64,000 bases of DNA from Thunnus maccoyii (lineage: Eukaryota; Chordata; Actinopteri; Scombriformes; Scombridae), in assembly GCF_910596095.1 (NCBI RefSeq), contig NC_056542.1:29952957-30016956 (forward strand), in the 5' to 3' direction. A model generated the notes under the pieces. It saw nothing but the letters and a program-made list of their open reading frames with translations, did no database searches and was not told where the DNA came from. Below are positions 1 through 12,831 of the stretch, in pieces; the first letter of the stretch is position 1, and every line of letters begins with the position of its first letter. The position numbers were made by a program, and so were the translations under genes.

Positions 1-520
1 TTCAGCGTGTTTGTTAGGCTTCATGGATGATGTTTGTGTCTTTGTCTGTGTGTTACTGAGCCTCGCAGCAGTGTCCAGCATGTTTAACTGCATACTGTGT
101 CATGTTAACACAGCAGGGCTACAATTTATCATGCCTTTTTTTTTTTGTGTGTGTATTTTATCTTTTCCTCCACTGTTTCTTTGCCTTAAATCAGCTTGAC
201 CACCGTTCACCGTTTTTTCCCAATGTCCTTATCTCGCGGCTGTGCAACCCAGTGTTTTACGAATCAAAGTGACAACCCTCGCAGCTACAGACACTGTGCA
301 AAACGCCGCCCGCAGCAGCTCACTTCACTTTAGCTGAGGTGGGTCAAGTTGAGGCAACGATTTCCCAAAGTCCAAAGCAGTGAGAAAGGTCAATCCTCGT
401 GTCCTTGTACTTGTCCCGGCAGCACCTAACAGTGCTCAGTGCTCCGGCCCCAGCAGCATTCACATCCTCGTCACTGGCTGCTGGGACTCCCTTTGTGTCT
501 AGATTCTGCACCCCCAACCC

Positions 521-523
<3 letters not shown>

Positions 524-569
<46 letters not shown>
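524..569. repeat. (CA)n microsatellite
   Basis: An uninterrupted CA dinucleotide run of about 23 units. It creates spurious Thr-His and Val-Cys open frames on both strands. A shorter (TG)n run lies at 655-668. Confidence 0.95.
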
Positions 570-570
<1 letters not shown>

Positions 571-1283
571 CCTCCTCCCTTAGTTCTCAAAATGCCCTTG
601 GGACCAGGGCAGATTTGTAGTCCTAGTGTGTTTGAAGACAGGCCATCCGTCAAGTGTGTGTGTGTGTGATGGTGATGGTGGGGGGTGGTTTGTAGTCTGC
701 TGTCTCGGTCAACATCTATTTACACACAGTTTGACTGTCTGAGATGCTAAAGAGCTCCTCTGAATGATTTGGTCTGCTGTGCGTCTCATGACTCTCCAGG
801 TCTGTGGACATGGACGGGATCAGAGCGCTGCAATCAGACACACGTAGGCAGACAGTACACAAGCACACACAGCAGCTCTTTGCTCTTTTTTTTTTTTTTT
901 TTTTTTAAGCGTCCTAGCCGATTTGTTTTTCCCAGCGTTCAGGCAAATGAAGTGGTTGGCATGTTTATTACCCTTTGTGAACCCTCGTCTCCTCCTTTTA
1001 CATGAAACAAAGCAGCGATTATTGCTTTGAAATTACAAATGCCGTTTCGCATCGTATGAAAGAAAACAACAGAAAAATCAAACACAAGCGCCGTGCTGCC
1101 CGCTATTTGTCAGATTTTTTTTGGGGTAATCCATTTATTTATGTGTGCAGGAACACCCAGACAGCGGAATAATGACATGTCTCTTCAAGTGGTTTTCAGG
1201 GTTTTCCTTGGATTTTGAAGAGGCTTACGTGGCGCTGGTGTGTGGGGGGCTGTTGGGAGGGCTGTACAAGATCACTTCAGTGA

Positions 1284-1297
1284 GGGGGGGGGGGGGG
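1284..1297. repeat. G14 homopolymer
   Basis: Fourteen consecutive G. Length may be unreliable in an assembly. A C12 run is at 3671-3682. Confidence 0.85.
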
Positions 1298-3859
1298 CGT
1301 TCAGGAACCCTACTGCAAGACAAATACACACGGTCAACTATTTTCATGCCATACACAAAGGAAATCTTTTGCATGACTCCCTGACATTCAAATGATCTTT
1401 TGCACACAGAAGAAAAGACTTTACAGGCCGTCTGACGCTGCAGCTCGCACCGCTGAACCACACGTAGTAAATTATTGAATTCTACAACTTTTGTTATTTA
1501 CACATTATTTAACCCTCCATTCTTGATAACTGCAATTGAAGGAAGCAATGCATCCTCTCCATTGTTGAGTCTGAACACATCACAAAGGGGTCATTTGTAT
1601 CAGCAACAACTTCCACTCGGTCTGCTGATTAGTTTCCCCTCGTTAGGTCAAAGCACAATACATGTCACCGATGATGTGGAAGGAACTGTAAGTATGACAG
1701 AAGTAGTGGTGAGATGTTGTTTGAATGCAAAAAAGCACATTTAATCAGCGAGCCGCATCTGACGATTGTTAGAGCGGAAGTTTGACCTCATGAGGCGCCT
1801 GATGAAGAAGGCAGGGCCTGAAACGTTTGTGTGTGAGAGGACTGTTGTCACCTATTTAACAAAAAGAAAAAATTCTCACCTTAATATGTGAAATCAGTGG
1901 AGTTCTGCTCCTGGTTGGTAGCAACCTGGAGGATTTTAAGAGACTAAATATAAAGGCAACAAGTACAGCTAGTTCTTCTCTTTTGTCATTGGTCAAAATA
2001 GTTGCAGCAACATCCGTAGCAGAGTGTGATTGTGCAAGGGGAAACTTGAAATCTGATTTCCTTTTATGCTCTTGGAGATCTGTCTTACTGTCTTTTTTTT
2101 TTTTTTTTTTTTAAAGTAACATGACTAAATCATAAGTACACACAGTTTTAACTCCAGGTGGAAAGGGCTCGTTAGGCGCTGCCTAAACAAGTGTTTTGTC
2201 CACAGGCGCTGTTGAAATGATGCCTCTTTGTCAGACTTAACACAAGTTTTATGTGTGTGTTTCCAAACAGTGCTAGCAGTGCACTTAGTTTCAACTTCTT
2301 TAAAAAAAAGCAGCAGATCAGTTGAAACCAATTTTCACTCCAATTTTATGTCCTCGACTAGAAATTGCTAATCATGTGTATCTGTTTGTTACTGTTTTTA
2401 ATTGCCTGAATATTACTGCTGTTAAGTATAGTGATTGACAAGCAATTGCGTGTTGCCTAGCAAAACAAAAGCGCCTCTCACTGCTAAATACACCTCTGTT
2501 AGACTGCAGGCATAGTGGTGTTTTTAGGGTGATCGATAGTAGTCTGATTTTTTAAATATTGTATAATAGAAAACAGGTAGTAGCAACAAAGAGACAGTTA
2601 GTGCAGAACCCTGTGTGCCAGTATGTTACCCCTACATCAGTGCCAGAGCATTAATCCACTGTATTTTGCTTTTTTTTTGCATTTTTTATTAAATAATTTT
2701 TGAGTAAAATGTCCTTTGATGTGGTTGAGGCTCCAACTCTCATGTGGTTGTTATGCTGGCACTTTCTAACATGTGTGTTAGTAATGCATGTGCCTTCAGT
2801 TGTACTACAGGTCTCACTGTTTTTAAGACAGGACAACTTTCATGAAGTTGGATCAAGTCAGCATCTCATCGTCATAAATTGTATTGTCTAAATTCAGTGT
2901 AAACTGTAATAACTTTAGTTTTGGATAATGGAGTTATTCAGAGTCTCTCTCCTATCCTTGTACCATCTCATCTTTACTGTCAGTGCAGTGCCCTCTTGCC
3001 ACCCATGCGCTGCCCCGTCAAAGGGGGTAAATCCACCGGCCATGCCAGCTGGGCCGCTGGCTGCGCCCTAACAAGGCCTCGCTCTGACTCTGACCTTATC
3101 ACAGGAAATTACAAGGATTACACCAGAGGCAGAGAAAGAGAGAAGCAGATGGAGATAAAGACAGAGAGGAGAAGTAGCCTTTGTTTTGTAAATGAAAAAC
3201 AACATAACATCCTGGATTTCTCTCCATAGTTACATACTGCAGGTTGACTATACTGCAGAAGTTTGTGCTGCTCTGTTCTGAATCAGTGGGATGAGATGTC
3301 TTACAGTTATATTGCGTATACAGAAGGTTGATTGTAGGTAATTGATGTAACCCAGATGGTAGTTGATATATCTTCTGCCAAACCTCACACAGCTGTAGAT
3401 TCTTCTATCTCAACATTCTGTAGTGAGCAAGTGTTGTCTGTGGGGTATTTTATTTTATTTTTTTCCATTTTAACCCAGTTTAACCTCCCAGCCTGGAGTC
3501 AAGTAGTACAGGATGTGTGTGGGAGTCAAAAAAAGAAGCCTCTGGTTGCCCAGATCTTTCTCCTTGTCCTCCCTCCCTCCTCTTCAGTCTTAGTGATTCA
3601 GAGGACTGTCTGATTTTTGGTCCGTCTCCCTTCCCATCCAGACGCACAAGTCAGACAGCGGTGTCTGATACCCCCCCCCCCCTTCGGCAGCCACCAGCTG
3701 ACCCCAATCAGGCACAGGGCCTGCTCTATTGTCTGGCTGGGGAGAGGACACACACACACACACGCATGCACACACTCAGACGGGGGGTCAGTGGGAGATA
3801 GAGGCTGTCTGGTCTGGCCCTGCCTCTTTGACTCCCAACCCCCAACCATAACACAGCAT

Positions 3860-4353
3860 CTCCTCTCTCCTCCTCTCCTCTCCTCTCTCTTCTCCTCTCC
3901 TCCCCTCTCCCCCCCTCTCCTCCCCTCTTCTCTCTCCACTTCTCTCCTCTCTTCTCCTCTCCTCTCCTCTCCTCTCCTCCCCTCTTCTCTCTCTTCTCCT
4001 CTCCTCCCCTCTCCTCTCCTCTCCTCCCCTCTTCTCTCTCTTCTCCTCTCCTCCCCTCTCCTCTCCTCTCTTCTCCTCTCCTCTCCTCCCCTCCCATCCC
4101 CTCTCTTCTCTTCTCCTCTCTTCTCTCCTCTCCTCTCTTCTCCTCTCCTGTCCTCCACTCTCCTCCCCTCTCCTCTCCTATCTTCTCCTCTCCCCTCTCC
4201 TCTCTTCTCCTCTCCTCTCTCCTCTTCTCTCTCCTCCTCTCCTCTTCTCTCTCCTCTCCTCTCTCCTCCTCTCCTCTCCTCTCTCCTCCTCTCCTCTCCT
4301 CTCCTCCTCTCCTCTCCTCTCCTCTCCTCTCCTCTCCTCTCCTCTCCTCTCCT
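3860..4353. repeat. (TCCTC)n-like polypyrimidine satellite
   Basis: About 490 bp made almost only of T and C on the plus strand, built from TCTCC/TCCTC pentamers with variants such as TTCTC and CCCC. The complementary strand is all purine. It produces the longest open frames in the window on both strands (Ser-Pro-Leu and Arg-Glu-Glu repeats), which are artefacts of the repeat. It ends abruptly at unique sequence beginning TTCATGCAG. Confidence 0.95.
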
Positions 4354-4479
4354 TCATGCAGACTCATTGGAGGTCCCATATGTATCTGAGGCTTGTTATG
4401 CAAAGTGTTTTGGGTTGGCATTGTCTTGCTAACTAAGTTATCAAGCGTCATCATCTAAATTGATATGTATTCTTGTCTG

Positions 4480-4964
4480 CAGTGTCAACTTTGCAGACAC
4501 ATGGGATGCACTTTATTGTCATAAAAGAAATCTTTATTCATAAGCAGTATACAATCATTTCATAATAGGTGTATAACGCTATTATGTAGTTGCAAGCAAA
4601 TATAACAATATAATGTATTTGCCAACATCTCCTGTTAACTGGTGTATCAACATGAATGTGTGCTAACATGGCATGGTTGTAATCTTAATATAATAACATT
4701 ACTTTTTTATGTTTGAGCACATTTATTAAGAGTTTTAATGCCTGTTAATGACTTGTACATGAGTATAAACAGTTAATAAATACTTTATAGCACTCTGGAA
4801 GATGTAATTACAACCATGTTATACTGTGTTATCCAGCATTCATTATCTATTCATACATACACAAGTTATAATTGTTGATAAATACATCGATAAACTGTTA
4901 AAATGTCATTATACTTGCTTACATGTACGTTAGTGTGTTATAAACCTCTTATTAAAGGACAAAT
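4480..4964. repeat. AT-rich interspersed repeat relic
   Basis: AT-rich non-coding sequence with partial internal inverted similarity (for example ATGGTTGTAAT near 4675 against ATTACAACCAT near 4808). This fits an old non-autonomous DNA transposon. Related-looking sequence occurs around 10440-10620. Class is not established. Confidence 0.4.
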
Positions 4965-5465
4965 GTGTCTTAAAACAACAGTCAGGTGTCCATATGAACA
5001 GTGAAAGAGGTTTTCCTCACTGTAATCATTCCTCATGTTCATACTGGATATTAAAAGATCCTTCAAATGTGCTTTCAATGTAAGTGATTGAAGCCAAAAT
5101 CAACAGTGTGTCCACGGTCATTTTGTGGAAAAATGCATTGTAAAAGTTGATCTGGAGGTTATATGAGTCTTCAGAGTTAGTCATGTCAAGTGGCCACATT
5201 TACAGTCTTTTTAGCATCAAATTCCCTCTTTGTGTTTCCTCAGACAGTGTTTCTCTGTTGAGCTGTGGTGGAAGTATAGTAAGAAAAAGAGGAACTTAGG
5301 TACTAAAAAGACTGTAATGTTGAAAGATATCTACTTGATTTGACTCATTTGGACTTTTAAATACATTTTCACACAGAAGAACTTCCATCACTTCCATTGT
5401 AAGTACATTATGAAGGGATCTTCTAATGATCAGTATGAACAGGAGGAATGATTACTCCTGATGAT
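4965..5465. mobile_element. foldback-type MITE
   Basis: The two ends are inverted copies. The left has AGGTTTTCCTCACTGTAATC, then CATTCCTCATGTTCATACTG. The right has CAGTATGAACAGGAGGAATG followed by ATTACTCCTG. Further in, TTCAAATGTGCTTTCAATGT on the left is mirrored by ATTGTAAGTACATTATGAAG on the right. The interior is non-coding. The pattern matches a high-copy teleost long-TIR MITE that I recognise in general terms; superfamily not assigned. Confidence 0.65.
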
Positions 5466-6560
5466 GATTTGAAAAATTGTGAACTGGTCCTTTAAGTGTT
5501 AACGTGCTGCTTGTAAATGCAGAGAGAGCTTAAAGTAAAGTGTGACCAGTTGACATTCTTGAGAATTATCCTCCAGTGTTCATGTGTCTGGTGCTCCCAT
5601 CAAACTTTGAATGATGTTTTCATAGAAATAATGATTTGGTGATCATACACTGATTGGTTGTCATGGTAATAATACATCGATGTGTTCAAAGGAGAGAAAG
5701 TAGACGAGACAAATGTGTCATGTTGGGTAACTGAAGTTTAAGTGGCCATTTGTGTTGCCACTTTGTCAAGTTCTCACACACAGCCTTCTCTTATGAGATG
5801 GGTTTTTTTTTTTTTGAAGGAGGTATTTTTAGTTTTGCATTTGGAAAAACAGAGAGGGAGACAGGGGTGGAGAGATACTTTCTATCGTCTCTGATCTTCA
5901 CGCTTGGCATTCCTCTGGAAGCTAACGTGGCTCCTGGCTAGCGTTGCTAATGATGATTAGGGCTCCTGCTCTGTGCAGCATTGAGATCCTGTGTGAATTA
6001 TTAATATAGGTCATAGTCACAGCATCCGGCTTGGCCCAGCCCAGTGCCGTCCCAGCACTATCGCAATACATGGCCCCTGCTTACCCCTGCTTACCCACAG
6101 ACTGCCCCATCTGTCAGCCAGATTAACCCAGCGGATCACCTACACCGAGGGAGGCTACACAGAGGGTCCCGCCACGATTTGTCCACATCCATGCCGTCAT
6201 GTGACAAAAAGTTATCCCCTCTTAATGTCTGAGAGTGTAGGAAAGTCTGTGCTTTTTTAGATTTGTAATAATGATTCCTCCCCATAAACACACTGTCCCC
6301 TACCAGTTCTGCAGCACCCTGGGCTCCTCATTTACTGCAATTATGTTTTCATGAGACAGGAATCTTAATGGGAAGAGTTTATGGTTCCTCAGAAGAAACT
6401 TGCTTCCCATGATGAATTGCATTTGTATATGTGTGCAAGTAGGCGGGTGGGTGGGACTGTTCAGCAGTCCCATTTCCAGAGCCAAATTGCTTTCCCTCAG
6501 TTAATATGTGACTGTTGCTGCAGTGAATGTCTACTAGTCTGGCTGAATGTCTAGGAGCTG

Positions 6561-6665
<105 letters not shown>

Positions 6666-7924
6666 AGCCCTGAACAGAGACAGACATGCCCTCTCAGCTG
6701 TTTTTTGTCTGCAGGAGCACACAGAGAAAGTCAGACTGCAGCTCCATGCAGTGTTGTTGTATGGCAGTGGATCAGCCTCAGTACAATATTGTCTGATTCT
6801 GCTTTGAAAAAAAAAAAAAAAAAATTTTTATTCAGACTAGACTCCCAAATTGTAAAAACGCATCTCTTTAAAAATCATCTCCTCAGATCTGTCTAAAGGA
6901 TTTGGTGAAGTGGAAACCCGCAGTGATCTCAATCTGACTTCTGACCTCCTAAAAAGAAAGAGCCGCACTGAAAAAAAATTACTAAAAAGATATAAAAGTG
7001 TGTGTCTGTGCGTGGGTGTCGGAAAGTTGTTGATATCTCTGGTTATACTCCCTCTTTGTGTCGCCCAAACGAGTTTTACCTCGTCGAGTCAGGAGCTTCT
7101 TTTCATTCTGCAATATTCGCCTTGAGCTGAACTCCCCAAGTGGTACTTCTACAGAGAGATGGAGACGGTAGAAAAGGAAGGAAGAGGGCGGTGTGGGTGG
7201 TGAGAAGGGGTGCGAGGGAGAAGACAAGAAAGATATGACGAGAAAAGAAGAATAGAGACGGGGAGAAGAGGAATGAAGAGACAATGAAGGAGATGTCAAA
7301 TAGTTCCAGTGTTCCTCCATGTTGACTCTAGAAAGTGAATTTTTCATGAAACACATGCTGCATTTATTATCATCTACCCAACCTCAGCCAGATCGACCCA
7401 TTCTCTCATCAGCAGAGCCGCACATAAAACACACAGGAAGACAACACAATGTCCTCCAGATCCATGCAGAGAGCTTTGCTTTCATCTGCCTTCAGTAGCA
7501 TTTCATCAAATGTGAACAACTATCTCAACCGCTTGTTGAACTCAAATCCTTATCAAATCCACTTTCAGAATTTGTAAGTAACAAAACACGTTAATAATTA
7601 AAACTCAAAGATCTGTAACCATCTTTTGTTGGCCGAGAAGGCAGACTCCTGTTCAAAACCTGTAGCTATAACCTGACTATCAGATGAAGAGCGTTAGATT
7701 TGGCGTTTTATATGACGTAATACGAAGAAGATTCACCACTCTGTTGGTCCTGTTGAACTACAAACATATAAAGTCCACTTGTGGTTGTATAGTGATGCTT
7801 CTTTTCCTTTACAGATGAGGCCAAAAGAGCCAAAAGTTAACAGTTTGACATTTTAACTTGTGAAAGTTCATGTTGGCTAAAAATGACAAGCTGCTACCTG
7901 GATGTTTTTATATTGTTCTTTGCT

Positions 7925-8155
7925 AATAGGTAATATTCAGTAAGGGTATCTGGGTACTTGGCTTACTGGGAGCTGAATTGAAAATGGAACTGGCTGATAC
8001 AGGATATTTTAGGCCTGATATTAATATTTGAGAGTTAAAAAATAATCTGATATTTTTGGCATTTCTGTACTTCAATTTCCTGTCACTTATCGGCTGACAT
8101 AAATATACCTGCGATCAGCAAATATAGGTCAATATATTGGCCCGGCCAACACTAA
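7925..8155. repeat. interspersed repeat relic (GGCCxATAT type)
   Basis: Contains TCAATATATTGGCCCGGCC and other palindromic ATAT/GGCC motifs typical of a common fish non-autonomous DNA repeat. No coding sequence. Boundaries and class are uncertain. Confidence 0.35.
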
Positions 8156-8164
8156 ATTCACCTG

Positions 8165-8480
8165 TTTTTGGAGATATCAGTCTCTGAGGTTTCTGATATC
8201 ACCGTAGTACAATGGAGGTGAACGGAATTTAGTTTTTGGTGCTCAAAGCTGTAAAAATCGACAGCAACATCTATTTCCACAATCAGTAATCAGTATGTCA
8301 CTGTGGATAATCCATAGAACACGCTGTAAGCTGTCTCCACAGGGACTATTTCTTTGGTAGAAAGCTGTTCAACTGTGAGGTTTGCAGGGACATATATCTC
8401 AAAATCTGGGCACATGTCTGTATGGTTAGATACCAGTAGATGTTAGTGAGAATTGGTATGAACCAACCCTTTAAATCCTC
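8165..8480. repeat. interspersed repeat related to the 40.5 kb foldback family
   Basis: Shares the order 'gagatatc', 'AATGGAGGTGAACGGAATTT', 'GTGCTCAAAGC', 'GACTATTTCTTTGGTA' with the repeat at 20333-20610 and the foldback at 40508-41095. No coding potential. Boundaries are approximate. Confidence 0.4.
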
Positions 8481-8800
8481 GTTGCTGCTTCAGTGGCAGT
8501 TGAGTGAAGCAGTCGGTTGATGCATGGAGGTACTGTATGACTGCAGCATGTGGGTTGGTCTTTTGCCCAGAGGACTTGAGTTTTACTTCTTTTCGGTAAG
8601 ACACGAGCTGCTCGCCACACTTAACTATCCTCCCCTCTGTCTGAACCCCCGCAGTCCCTTCCTCCACCCCCCACCGCCCCGGGTCTATTTATACTGCCGT
8701 CCCTCCCTCAGCAAGTCTAAAACATCCTGGCCATCTCCAAAACACCACCACCATTACTGAGAGAATAGCTCTTCCCTGCTCTCCCTCCACTCCTGCACCT

Positions 8801-8850
8801 TGCCTGCCTGCCTGCCTGCTTCTTCTTCTTCTTCTTCTTCTTCTTCTTCT
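8801..8850. repeat. (TGCC)n followed by (TTC)n
   Basis: Five TGCC units run directly into about ten TTC units. Flanked by pyrimidine-rich DNA (8640-9240) and purine-rich DNA (9250-9740). Confidence 0.9.
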
Positions 8851-10829
8851 GCGGCTTCTTTTCTTTTTTGTAGTTTCCTTTGTTGTCGGCAGCTGTTGCT
8901 CAGCACCGCACCAAAGTTCAGCCTGCGGTCACGGCCAAGTGTTCCAGTGAGGGGGGAAAAAAAAGTTTTTTAAAGGACTTTTTCTTTTTTTTCCCCATCA
9001 CGTACTTCCCTTTATCTAACATTTTCCTCTGCGTATACACTCACAACTGGCTTTATTTCTCCCCCGTTCTCACTGACGTCGCTTCCCTCTCAGTGTCTCG
9101 CTTCTCTTTATCCCTGTCTCACTTTCACTGTCTTTATCTTTCCTTTTGGTCTCTCTCTCTCTTCCTTCCTCTCTTTTCTGTCTGTGTCTCTCGCTCCTGC
9201 CTAATCCTGCCTGCCAGGCATTGCTTCATGGTTGTTAAGCATCTCAACCCGAAGGGGGAGAAAAAAAAAAAAAAAAGAGCGAAGGAGGGGAGAGGAGGAA
9301 GGAGGCGCTAGTCATCTGGTGAAGCCTATTGAGCAACTTGAGCGTGGTTGTTTTGCTCTGTTGGCTCAGCACAATGAGACCGCATGTGGAAGACATGTTT
9401 ACACCCCTTCATCTGAGTGTCAGGAGGGAGTGGGAGAGGAGGAAAAAGTGGGAGGGAAGGTAGGAGACGGAGAGGAGGTGGGATAAGAGAGAGGGAGGCA
9501 GAAATGATGAAAGTGAAGTGAAAAAAGAAGAGGTGGGATACAGAGAGAGGAGGAGAGTGATGCATGATGAGAGAAAAAAAAAGGGATAGACGGAGTGAAG
9601 AGGAAACAGAAACAGATGGATGAAGACTGACGGAAGGAGAACGTGACAAAAAGAGTAGAAGAGATGAACGTAATGAGAGAGAGAGAAAGAAGGGACACAG
9701 TCTAAAATGGAGAGACAGAGAGACAGTCCATCTCGGTGAAGAGACAGTGAGTCATAGCGGAATAAAACGCCACGCAAGCATATGCTGCTGTTGAGGACCC
9801 ATCTTTTTCCTAAATGGAAACCAGTTCTGATTTGCGGGCAGACATGAAAAACAGCCCAACAGATTAAACTTGAGTTACTAAACAGACGAGGTGTAATTAC
9901 ACACCAGAGGAGGAGGCGATCTGTCTTTTGTTGTTGTTGTTGTTGTTGTTTTTCTTAAAGACGCAGAAATCTCTGTTTCCTAATCATGAGTCTTTAGATG
10001 TTTTTATCCAAACATGAAGTTTATTAATTTAGTTTACATTATCAGTCATTCAATTATAGTGACAGAAAACACAAGCAGCAAATCCTGATATTCCACATAC
10101 TGGTATTAGAGAATGTTTTTGATTTTTTATGGTTAAATGAGTTAAATGAGTAATAGTTCTTCAAAATTGTTGTTAATGAATTTTCTGTGATCAAATCATC
10201 AATTAATCATTTAAGATCTAATGTGAAAACGTCTCAAACATTAAACCATCAGACTGTAAAACTCTGTTTAAGCTAAGCTTGCACAAATGATTAAACATAC
10301 TGTCTGGACTACACACTATATATCCAACCTGCTATGTGTGCTACTGGTCTGGGGCAGTTGTTCAAAATGGTAAATCTTTATATTACAGCACACATTTACA
10401 TTTAAGACCAGTGATTCCCAACTGGAACTAACTCTGATGCAGGGGTAACACTACACTATAAGCATTTGAAGCATTAAGCATTTGTAACTAGTATATAAAC
10501 ATTTGTTTGTAACATATGACAATGTATTATCAGATATTTGTCAGCAATTATAACTTCTATGCATAATTGACATAATTGGTGTAACTCTTCAATATGTGTC
10601 TACATATATAATCGCTGTGAAGAGTGCAACGGTCGGGGCAAACTGTAGAGTATATTGAGAGTGGAGACTTATTAACTGCGTAACCTTCTTACTAATGGTA
10701 CTAACTCTATACCACAACAATTAATAACCCACAACTAACTCTCTTTAACAGGGCAAAATGCCATGACACACAACAATTTGTGACACATTACACCGCGAAC
10801 AGCATGCTGGGTACAGCTCGCTAGCTAGC

Positions 10830-12480
10830 CAGGTAGCTCTGTTATTGACATTCCAGAGATTCAGATGAAAATTCAGGGGAACGAGGCCTCGCATATAATG
10901 ATGGTTATTCTACTGCTTAGAAATAAACGTGATTTTTACATGAATTGTTTCAAAAGTTTGTTTGTGAGTCTGAACGAAAGTAAACACAGGAACTAGCCAC
11001 CTGTAGCAGCATTATAGCTAACTGCATGGGGAACTACATCTGAGGAAGTTTGCACATCGATTTGTTTACGTCTGAGGCTGTGGATAGCTCAGTGTCTGTT
11101 CATGCTAGAGAAGTAGTAACTTAGCAGAAGAAATAAAATGGTTCATGTCTGCAAGTTTCCAAATTGCAAGAATAAAATTATAAGATACACACTGAGCAGG
11201 TTTATGGACTACTGCTGGATGATAGAGACTTGCATACTGTAATTCCTCACACTTACATGTTGTAATCACATTTTTCTTACCGTGCGGAGCTGAAAGTTAG
11301 CCAGCCTGGCTCTATTCTTCCAGTTGATTTTGTCAGTTTTATTTGCATAGCACCGAATCACAACAGTTAGTCAGTTAAAAGTTATCTCAGGGCACTTTTC
11401 ACATAGAGCAGGTCTAGACCCTGCTCTTTAGTTTACGGAGACGCAAAATTTCCCCATGAGCAGCACTTGGCGTCAGCGGCAAAGAAAAACTCCCCTTTAA
11501 CGGGAAGAAAGCTCAATCAGAACCGGTCATCTGCCTTGACTGGTAGGGTTGAGAGAGAGAGAAAGAGGGAGGGGGAGAGACAAAGACACAGAAGCACATC
11601 AACAATAATAATAATAATAAGAATATGACTAATAATAGTAGCAGCAGTGGTGGCGTCACAATGGGCAGCGGGCGGTACGGAGCCAAAGGTCACCTGTGAG
11701 ATGAGAAAGCACAAAACTACGGGGAAGATGTCAAGTTAGTAAGATGCATAAATGGTAAATGAATGTGTAGAGATGGAGAGGGGGAGGAGGAGAGAGAGAG
11801 AGCTCAGTGCATCATGGGAAGTCCCCCAGCAGTCTAGGCCTATAACAGTATAACTAGGGGCTGGAACAAGGCGAGCCTGGGCCAGCCCTAACTATAAGCT
11901 TAATCAAAAAGGAAAGTTTTAAGCCTACTCTTAAATGTAGAGAGGGTGTCTGCCTCCCCAGCGCTGTAAATCCATGTGTAGTACCTACACAGCTGGGATT
12001 ACACTCATCCACGGACACATCTAGATTTTCCCAGTCTAGCAGAAACAGGTCCGACTCTGCAGAAAAAGTTTTCCTCTTGACTCGTCAGGAGAGCAGTGAC
12101 TGCAGGAACACTGGGAGGTAGCCATTACTGTACATTTACTCTCCTGACGCTCCTGTTACCCTTCTTCTGTCAGTTGTTTTATCTCCTCTCTGTGTACTCC
12201 GGCTCAAATAAATACGCTTGACCATTCAAAGTGAAATGACTCATGATCATCCACATAACAGTTCACGGGATAATCCTTCGTTACACATGTTTTTTTAATT
12301 TCCTTACAGTCTAACTGAGGTGAAAGTCAGCCTCATACTGCCCTGGATATAGATCTCTATGCAGTTAGCCATAATGCTGCTACTGGCGGCTAGCTCCTGT
12401 GTTTACTTTCATTCAGACTCAGAAACAAACTTTTGAGGTGATTGTACTCCTGACAGTAGAATAAGCCACTATAAAACTAT
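10830..12480. mobile_element. foldback element interrupted by another repeat
   Basis: Two arms are inverted copies. The left arm (about 10905-11035) reads TTCTACTG..., TGAGTCTGAACGAAAGTAAA, CACAGGAACTAGCC, GCAGCATTATAGC. The right arm (about 12365-12465) reads CATAATGCTGCTA, GGCTAGCTCCTGTG, TTTACTTTCATTCAGACTCA, CAGTAGAATAAGCC. The arms are separated by about 1.3 kb, part of which is a different repeat (11310-11960). Likely a long-TIR DNA transposon derivative with a later insertion. No transposase reading frame seen. Confidence 0.55.
11310..11960. repeat. high-copy teleost interspersed repeat, nested
   Basis: Shows a recognisable order of segments: TTTATTTGCATAGCACCGAA, 'GAGCAGGTCTAGACC', 'AAAGAAAAACTCCC', an (AATA)n-like stretch (11605-11620), 'CAGTCTAGGCCTATAACAG', then AAAGGAAAGTTTTAAGCCTA. 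I know this arrangement as a common dispersed fish repeat but cannot give its class. It sits between the arms of the 10830-12480 foldback. The simple-repeat middle (AG-rich, then AAT) is variable in such copies. Confidence 0.6.
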
Positions 12481-12796
12481 ATAAAGGCCCAGTCATGTAA
12501 AAAAATACCATGATATACTTTGAAACCGCCCAAATCCTTAAAAATACCATGATACAAATTTTTGGTCTTACTGCCCAACAATAGTTCAGGTTATGGGAAG
12601 TTCCAGGTTACAGTTCGTTAATTCCCAGTAATGGAAAAACACCATCATTCTCTTCTGTCTGAATGGGAGCAACTTCCTGCAGCTAGCTTCCAAAAATCTG
12701 TTGCAAAGCCTTTTTTTGTGTGTGTGAGGCTGTCATAGCAGCAGATTTATGCTTACGGTTTTGGAATGAAATACTCATTCATTACATTTCTAAATA

Positions 12797-12831
12797 ATGT
12801 CTGGGTATCCACATACTTTTGGCCATGTAGT
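12797..12831. mobile_element. Tc1/mariner terminal-repeat-like relic
   Basis: The stretch TATCCACATACTTTTGGCCA followed by TGTAGTA resembles the terminal inverted repeat of fish Tc1-like elements. The partner terminus was not located, so this is probably a solo or broken end. Confidence 0.35.

Noticed and set aside
3598..4454. Long open frames on both strands (up to 271 codons)
   Set aside because: They are translations of the (TCCTC)n tract: Ser-Pro-Leu on one strand and Arg-Glu-Glu on the other, with no domain.
8640..8760. Alternative ldlrad4 promoter with a TATA-like CTATTTATAC
   Set aside because: No ATG-G plus donor or other exon structure follows, and the surroundings are low-complexity.
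9326..9777. Overlapping Ser/Leu/Phe-rich minus-strand frames
   Set aside because: Reverse of purine-rich low-complexity DNA; a signal-peptide-like look arises from composition.
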